A stretch of DNA of 64,000 bases from Silanimonas sp. (GTDB lineage Bacteria > Pseudomonadota > Gammaproteobacteria > Xanthomonadales > Xanthomonadaceae), in NCBI GenBank assembly GCA_026005095.1, contig BPKK01000002.1, forward strand, positions 124,001 through 188,000, given 5' to 3'. Under the pieces are notes generated by a model. The model made no database searches. It was not told where the DNA came from and saw only the letters and a list, made by a program, of their open reading frames with translations. This document shows positions 58,878 through 64,000 of this stretch, piece after piece. Position 1 is the first letter of the stretch; the number at the start of each line of letters is the position of its first letter. Position numbers and translations under genes: made by a program.

Positions 58878-60098
58878 ATGCAGGCCCTGCTGGAAGCCTT
58901 CCGCGCCGCGCTGGCCAGCCTGCTGGCCAACCGCCTGCGCAGCGTGCTCACCACGCTCGGCATCGTCATCGGCACCGGCTCGGTGATCGCCGTCGTTTCG
59001 CTGGTGCAGGGCTTCTCCGCCTCGATCAAGGGCCAGCTCGCCGAGCTGGGCGGCAGCACGCTCACCCTGCAGGCGGTGAACACCAACGAGAACTTCCAGA
59101 GCGGCCGCTTCAACTACATCACCTTCGACGACCTCGACGTGCTGCGTTACCGCGTGCCGGGCGTGGGCCAGGTCTCGCCGGTGCTGGTGGTGCCGGTGCC
59201 CGGGGTGAGCTACCGCGGCCGCACGGTCACGGCCCAGGTGCAGGCCAGCAACGCCGACTACGCGGCGGTCTACGGCCGCTGGCCGGCCAAGGGCCGCTTC
59301 CTCGCCCCGGCCGATGACCTCGGCCGGCGCCGGGTGGCGGTGATCGGCGAGAAGCTGCGGAGCGACCTGCGCCTGCCCGAGGACCCCATCGGCGAGTTCA
59401 TCCGTCTCGGCAACGAGTGGTTCAAGGTGGTGGGCCTGATGGAGAAGCAGGGCGATCTGCTCGGCTTCAGCCTCGACAACTACCTCATCATCCCCTTCGA
59501 CGTGGGCCGGGCCATGAGCGGCAACAGCACCCGGCCGATGATGCAGGTGAGCTTCACCGTGCCCGACCTCGAGCAGGTGAACACGGTGCGCGAGCGGGCG
59601 AAGCGCGCCATCCGCCTCGCCCGCCGCACCCCGCCGGGCGAGGACGACACCTTCAAGATCGACGCCGCCGACGCCTTCGTGAAGCAGTTCGACCAGGTGG
59701 CCGCCACCGCCACCTTCGTGGTGGGCGGCGTGGTCGGCATCAGCCTGCTGGTCGGCGGCATCGGCATCATGAACATCATGCTGGTCTCGGTGACCGAGCG
59801 CACTCGCGAGATCGGCATCCTGAAGGCGCTGGGCGCCACCCGCCGCGACATCCTCGTGCAGTTCCTGCTCGAGGCCGCGCTGCTGGCCCTGCTCGGCGGC
59901 GTCATCGGCATCCTGCTCGGCATCGGCGCGGGCATCGGCGTGGCCTCCTTGATCCCCGGCTTCCCGCCGGCCTCGGTGCCGGTCTGGGTGGTGGTGGCCG
60001 CGGCCGGCTTCTCCGCCCTGGTGGGCGTGGCCTTCGGCATCATGCCGGCCTCGAAGGCTGCCGGGCTCGACCCGATCGAGGCGCTGCGCTACGAGTAG
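58878..60098 (+). CDS. MacB-type ABC exporter permease
   Basis: 406 residues from the ATG at 58878. One N-terminal TM (LRSVLTTLGIVIGTGSVIAVVSLVQGF), a large periplasmic domain (about 45-275), and three C-terminal TM helices with the GIGIMNIMLVSVTERTREIGILKALGA signature of MacB/FtsX permeases. With the adaptor and ATPase it forms a tripartite efflux/mechanotransmission pump for antibiotics, peptides or lipoproteins. Confidence 0.92.
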   Translation: MQALLEAFRAALASLLANRLRSVLTTLGIVIGTGSVIAVVSLVQGFSASIKGQLAELGGSTLTLQAVNTNENFQSGRFNYITFDDLDVLRYRVPGVGQVSPVLVVPVPGVSYRGRTVTAQVQASNADYAAVYGRWPAKGRFLAPADDLGRRRVAVIGEKLRSDLRLPEDPIGEFIRLGNEWFKVVGLMEKQGDLLGFSLDNYLIIPFDVGRAMSGNSTRPMMQVSFTVPDLEQVNTVRERAKRAIRLARRTPPGEDDTFKIDAADAFVKQFDQVAATATFVVGGVVGISLLVGGIGIMNIMLVSVTERTREIGILKALGATRRDILVQFLLEAALLALLGGVIGILLGIGAGIGVASLIPGFPPASVPVWVVVAAAGFSALVGVAFGIMPASKAAGLDPIEALRYE

Positions 60099-60181
60099 CG
60101 GCGGCTGGCCGCGGTGCGGGGGCCGCGGGGCCGCGCCTTCCTGCGTATGCTTCGGGGCCATGCTCATCGGTTCCGGCCGCC

Positions 60182-61534
60182 ATGCCCCAGCCCCGCGTTT
60201 CCGTTCTTTCGGCCGTCCTCCGGCTCCCGGCCCTGCTGCTCGCCGCCCTGCTCGCCACCGCCCCTGCATGCGCGGCCGGCACGGCACCGGGCGATCTGGA
60301 CCAGCGTATCGAGGCCGTGCTGCCGGCCGTCACCGCCTGGCGCCGCGACATCCACCAGCACCCGGAGCTCGGCACCCTCGAGGTGCGCACGGCGGCCAAG
60401 GTGGCGGCCCATCTGCGCGGCCTCGGCCTCGAGGTGCGCGAGGGCCTCGGCATCACCGGCGTGGCCGGGTTGCTGAAGGGCGGCCGGCCCGGCCCGCGCA
60501 TCGCCCTGCGCGCCGACATGGACGCCCTGCCGGTGACGGAGGCCACCGGCCTGCCCTTCGCCTCCAGTGTGCGCACCACTTACCGCGGGCAGGAGGTGGG
60601 GGTGATGCATGCCTGCGGCCACGATGCTCATGTCGCCATCCTGATGGGCGTGGCCGAGGTGCTGGCCGGGATGCGCGAGACGCTGCCCGGCGAAGTGATG
60701 TTCGTGTTCCAGCCGGCCGAGGAGGGCCCGCCGCAGCCGGGCCAGGTGGTGGGCGCGAAGGCCATGCTGGACCAGGGCCTGTTCGCCGACTGGACGCCGG
60801 AGGCGGTGTTCGGCCTGCATGTCTGGTCGGCCCTGCCGGCAGGGCGGGTGGGCTACCGCGGCGGCCCCACCATGGCCTCGGTGGACGAATGGGAACTGCG
60901 CCTGCGCGGGCGGCAGACGCACGGCGCCCGGCCCTGGGACGGCGTCGATCCGGTGACCATCGCGGCGCAGGTGCAGCTTGCCCTGCAGGCCATCGTGGCG
61001 CGGCAGGTCGATACCGTGCGTTCGCCGGTGGTGCTCTCCACCGGCCAGGTGCAGGCCGGGGTGCGCTTCAACATCATTCCCGACCAGGCGGTGATGACCG
61101 GCACCCTGCGCGCCTTCGATGCCGAGGTGCGGCGCGACGTGATCGCCCGCATGGAGCGGACTGCGAAAGCGATCGCCGAGGCGGCGGGCGGCAGCGCCGA
61201 GCTCACGGTGAACCTCAATGCCCCGCTCACCGCCAATGCCTTCGAGCGTGCGCAGCGCGGCGGCGCGGCCCTGCGCGCGGCCTTGGGCGAGGAGGCGGTG
61301 GTGGAGATGCCCCTGCTCACCATCGGCGAGGACTTCTCGCAGTTCAGCACGGTGGCGCCCACTTTCTACTGGTTCGTCGGCAGCACCGCGCCCGGTCTCG
61401 ATCCGCGGCGGGCGCCGATGAACCATTCGCCCGAGTTCCTGCTCGACGAGGCGGCGCTCGAGGTGGGCCTGCGCTCGATGCTGGCGGTGGCCCTCGAGGC
61501 CCTGCACGGCGAGGCGGTGCTGCGCGGCCGCTGA
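60182..61534 (+). CDS. Secreted M20-family amidohydrolase
   Basis: 450 residues from the ATG at 60182. Signal peptide (LPALLLAALLATAPACA). M20D-type metallo-amidohydrolase: RRDIHQHPELG, RADMDALPV, HACGHDAH (metal ligands), FQPAEEG and the late GEDFSQFS and MNHSPEF motifs. Hydrolyses amino-acid conjugates (hippurate/IAA-amino-acid type); the exact substrate is unknown. A Cys near the signal end could make it a lipoprotein. Confidence 0.9.
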   Translation: MPQPRVSVLSAVLRLPALLLAALLATAPACAAGTAPGDLDQRIEAVLPAVTAWRRDIHQHPELGTLEVRTAAKVAAHLRGLGLEVREGLGITGVAGLLKGGRPGPRIALRADMDALPVTEATGLPFASSVRTTYRGQEVGVMHACGHDAHVAILMGVAEVLAGMRETLPGEVMFVFQPAEEGPPQPGQVVGAKAMLDQGLFADWTPEAVFGLHVWSALPAGRVGYRGGPTMASVDEWELRLRGRQTHGARPWDGVDPVTIAAQVQLALQAIVARQVDTVRSPVVLSTGQVQAGVRFNIIPDQAVMTGTLRAFDAEVRRDVIARMERTAKAIAEAAGGSAELTVNLNAPLTANAFERAQRGGAALRAALGEEAVVEMPLLTIGEDFSQFSTVAPTFYWFVGSTAPGLDPRRAPMNHSPEFLLDEAALEVGLRSMLAVALEALHGEAVLRGR

Positions 61535-61536
61535 GC

Positions 61537-63803
61537 ATGCGCCGGCTGCCCCTCCACCTGTTCGTGGTCCCCGTGCTGGCCGCCCTGCTGGTCGGCTTCG
61601 ACGTGTTCGGGCCTTTCGATACCCGGCTCTACGACCAGTGGATGCGCCTGCATCAGCCGTCGCGCCGCCTCCGGAAATCGTGTTGCTGCATATTGATGGT
61701 GATGCAGAGCGCCGGTACCCGGATTTCATCGACCGCCGACCGCTGGCACTCGCCCGTCTCGTCGATCGCCTGAACCAAGTCAAGCCGCGGGTGATCGGCG
61801 TCTACCTGCACTTCGACCCGCGCGACCCGCGCGACCGCGAAGGCCTGCCGGTGCTGCGCGAGGCGCTCGCTCGGCATGGCAATACGGTGGGCAAGGCATT
61901 CGCCGCGGACGGCGCGCACATGAGCGCCGAGGAGGGCTTCCGCCATGCCGAGAAGCTCGGTTTCCGCACCTTGGGCGTGCAGCTCGTGGCCACCGGCGAG
62001 GACAACGTGATCCGCGGCGGCTACTACGCCATGCCTCTTGCCGGGGCGCTGCGCCCGGCCTTCCCACTGGCCCTGCTGGAGCAGGCCGGCGACCTCGTGC
62101 CGGCACCGCGCCGTGTCGCCCTGCGGGCCGCCTTCGAATCCCCCACGGCAGCGAGCGAGCCCTACGTCTTCGCCTTCCTCGGCGGCGCGCGCAGCATCCG
62201 CACCATCAATGCCGGCGACGTACTCGATGGCGAGGTGCACCCCGATGCCTGGCGCGACCGCATCGTGCTGATCGGGCAGTCGGAACAGGACACCGAGATC
62301 AACCTCACCACTCCGGTCTCCGGCTGGGCCCAGGACCTCACCATCGACGAGTTCGAGGCCCAGGCGGCGGCCGCTCTGCTCACCGGGCATGTGTTCCGGG
62401 TGCCGCCGGCCTGGGCCAGTGCGCTCGGCATCGGCGGGCTGCTGTTCGGCTTCGCCCTGCTGATGCACCGCCTGCCGCAGCGCCGTGCCGCCCTGCTGGG
62501 GGGGCTTGGCCTGCTCGCCGTGGTCGGCCTGCATCTCCTCGCCTACCGCCTGCTGTTCTGGGTGCCGGCGGTAGCCCTGTTCATCGCCCTGCCGGTGCAG
62601 CTCGGCGTGGAGCTGGCGCGGCGCTTTTCGCGGGCGGCCGCCCAGCTCGCCGCCGAACTGGCGGTGCTGCGTCGCGAGGCGGCGGGAGCCCCGGCGCCGC
62701 GGCGCGGCTTCGATTTCGACGAGGCCCTGGCGGCCGTGCGCGAGGCCATCGCCAGCATCCGCCAGCAGCGCGAGTACGTGCACCGGCTGCTCGATCTACA
62801 GCCGGCGGCGATCCTGGTGGTCGATGCGGAGCAGCGGGTGCGGCTCGCCAATGCCCAGGCCCTGGCCTGGCGCCAGCCGCCCGAGGCGGCGAGCAGTTCC
62901 CTGCGTGAGTGGCTGCAGGCCATCGACCTTGCCCTGCCGGGCCAGCTTCCGCAGTACCTCGGCAGTGGCAGCACCCGCCTGCTCGCCCGCTGCGGCGAGC
63001 GCGAGGTGATCGTGGCCTTCGAGCCGCTGCCGCCCGTCCATGACCCGACCCGGCACGACACCCTGGTCTGCCTCACCGAGGTCTCTGGTCTGCTCGCTGA
63101 GCAGCGCGAGCGCCAGGCCGCCATCGACTTCCTCTCCCACGACCTGCGCGCTCCGGCCCATGCCCTGGTGCAGCTCTGCGAGGGGGTGAAGGCCGGGCCG
63201 GAGCTGCCGGCGCCGACCCGCGCCCTGCTGCAGCAGGCCGAACGCCTCGCCCAGCAGCTGGCCCAGATGGCCACCACCTATCTCGACTACGTGCGTGCCG
63301 CCTCGCCCGAGGCCTTCACCCGCGCCGATCCGGTGCTGCTCGGCGACGTACTGGTGGAGGCAGTGGAAACCAGCTCGCCCGCGGCTCGGGCCAAGGGCGT
63401 GCGGATCGCCCTGGTGCTGGAGGAGGACGAGCCCGGTTGGGTATTGGGCGATGCCGCTCTGCTGCGCCGGGCAGCGGAGAATCTGCTGTCGAACGCACTC
63501 AAGGTGACCCCGGCCGGGGGCACGGTCGAGGTGCGGCTGGAAGCGAGAGGCGAGCGGCTGGCGGTGGTGGTGCGCGACGAGGGCCCGGGCATCGCGCCCT
63601 CGCGGCGCAGCCAGCTGTTCCAGCGCTTCGGCCCTCTGGCCCGGCGCGAGCATGGCGACGCCCGCTCGATGGGCCTGGGCCTTGCCATGGTGATGAGCGT
63701 GGTGGCCCGCCACCGCGGCACGGTGGTGGTGGACGACCGCCCCGGCGGCGGCGCCGAGTTTCGCATCGAGCTGCCGCGCGAGCAGAAGGCCTCAGCCGCC
63801 TGA
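61537..63803 (+). CDS. CHASE2-PAS sensor histidine kinase, with an apparent frameshift near the 5' end
   Basis: About 755 residues after correction. The first about 42 residues (MRRLPLHLFVVPVLAALLVGFDVF...YDQWMRLHQP) are the usual CHASE2 lead-in. The rest (APPPEIVLLHIDGDAERRYPDFIDRRPLALARLVDRL) continues in another frame after a missing base (or two extra) near 61660. A GTG at 61638 is the only alternative start for the downstream frame. CHASE2 runs to about residue 280 and ends in three TM helices, then PAS, H-box LSHDLRAPAH, and HATPase (NLLSNALK, DEGPGIAP, MGLGLAMV). Convergent with a response-regulator gene, with a 12-nt tail overlap. Confidence 0.85.
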
Positions 63804-64000
63804 GCCGCCCGACGCTTCCTCGCTCTCGCTGCCCGCGGTCTCCAGCCGGTAGCCCTCGCGGTAGACGTTGGCGAGCCGCATCCCGTGCTCGGCGAAGCGC
63901 AGCTTGCGACGCAGGGTGTAGAGGTGGGTATCGAGGGTGCGCGCCCGCCCCGGCACCTCGCGGCCCCAGACCGCGGCCGCCAGCTCTTCGCGGCGGATCA
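63792..64000 (-). CDS. OmpR-type response regulator, C-terminal part only
   Basis: The window holds the last 68 residues; the 5' part lies beyond the right edge. The sequence fits the winged-helix recognition region (REELAAAVWGREVPG then RTLDTHLYTLRRKL) and the wing (MRLANVYREGYRL). It probably pairs with the convergent CHASE2 kinase. Stops overlap tail-to-tail by 12 nt. Confidence 0.88.
   Translation of the reverse strand, partial: IRREELAAAVWGREVPGRARTLDTHLYTLRRKLRFAEHGMRLANVYREGYRLETAGSESEEASGGSGG

Overview
The window is very GC-rich, almost wall-to-wall coding DNA around a bacterial chromosomal origin. Gene content and order point to a gammaproteobacterium of the Xanthomonadaceae/Rhodanobacteraceae (Lysobacterales) type. 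The order is mnmE-yidC-rnpA-rpmH (minus) then dnaA-oriC-dnaN-recF-gyrB-(CPBP protease)-...-tonB-exbB-exbD-exbD2-pdxJ (plus), from my memory of Xanthomonas chromosomes. GyrB carries the long gammaproteobacterial insert, and a phenylalanine hydroxylase gene is divergent from an Lrp-type regulator. I cannot name a genus. Start codons overlapping the previous stop (ATGA) are the norm, so most clusters look like tightly coupled operons.

Layout. 1-10 kb: a signalling block with histidine kinases, two HDOD proteins, two multi-domain c-di-GMP proteins (GGDEF-EAL-REC and REC-DUF3369-GGDEF-EAL), and a YfiR-like periplasmic protein coupled to a membrane histidine kinase. 10-17.4 kb: housekeeping and small unknown genes (J-domain proteins, PNPOx-like protein, RlmI-like methyltransferase, membrane diguanylate cyclase, rhomboid protease, Lrp regulator, PhhA). 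17.4-21.8 kb: a compact operon of a periplasmic cupredoxin, a GGDEF-EAL protein, a DUF3034 protein and a lipoprotein truncated haemoglobin. 21.8-33 kb: the replication-origin region with oriC, DnaA boxes and two parS-like palindromes inside recF. 33-40.5 kb: an inactive-transglutaminase membrane protein with an ATP-grasp partner, a TPR protein, the Ton energy-transduction genes, and pdxJ. 40.6-45.4 kb: a two-component-propeller diguanylate cyclase, a DUF2256 protein and cardiolipin synthase. 45.4-52.2 kb: a sigma-54-driven fliEFGHIJK flagellar operon that stops at fliK.

52.4-56.2 kb is an accessory island with visibly lower GC. It holds a consensus -35 promoter followed by a 22-C homopolymer, a HEAT-repeat protein, a cupin-like protein, a 41-residue peptide gene with an excellent ribosome binding site and a Gly-Gly/hydrophobic tail, a perfect 10-bp hairpin, and an ABC permease plus ATPase. 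This looks like a small ribosomal-peptide (RiPP-like) biosynthesis and export locus that I do not recognise; it is the best candidate for an undescribed system here. 56.3-60.1 kb holds a Yip1-like membrane protein and a MacA/MacB-type exporter, then an M20 amidohydrolase, a CHASE2 histidine kinase and the C-terminus of a response regulator.

A second striking property is a set of apparent single-base frameshifts in otherwise well-conserved genes: six in dnaN and one each in the DUF3034 gene, exbB, fliF, fliK and the CHASE2 kinase. All but the last shift the frame the same way (+1). Sequencing or assembly error is the simplest explanation, but the clustering in dnaN deserves checking.
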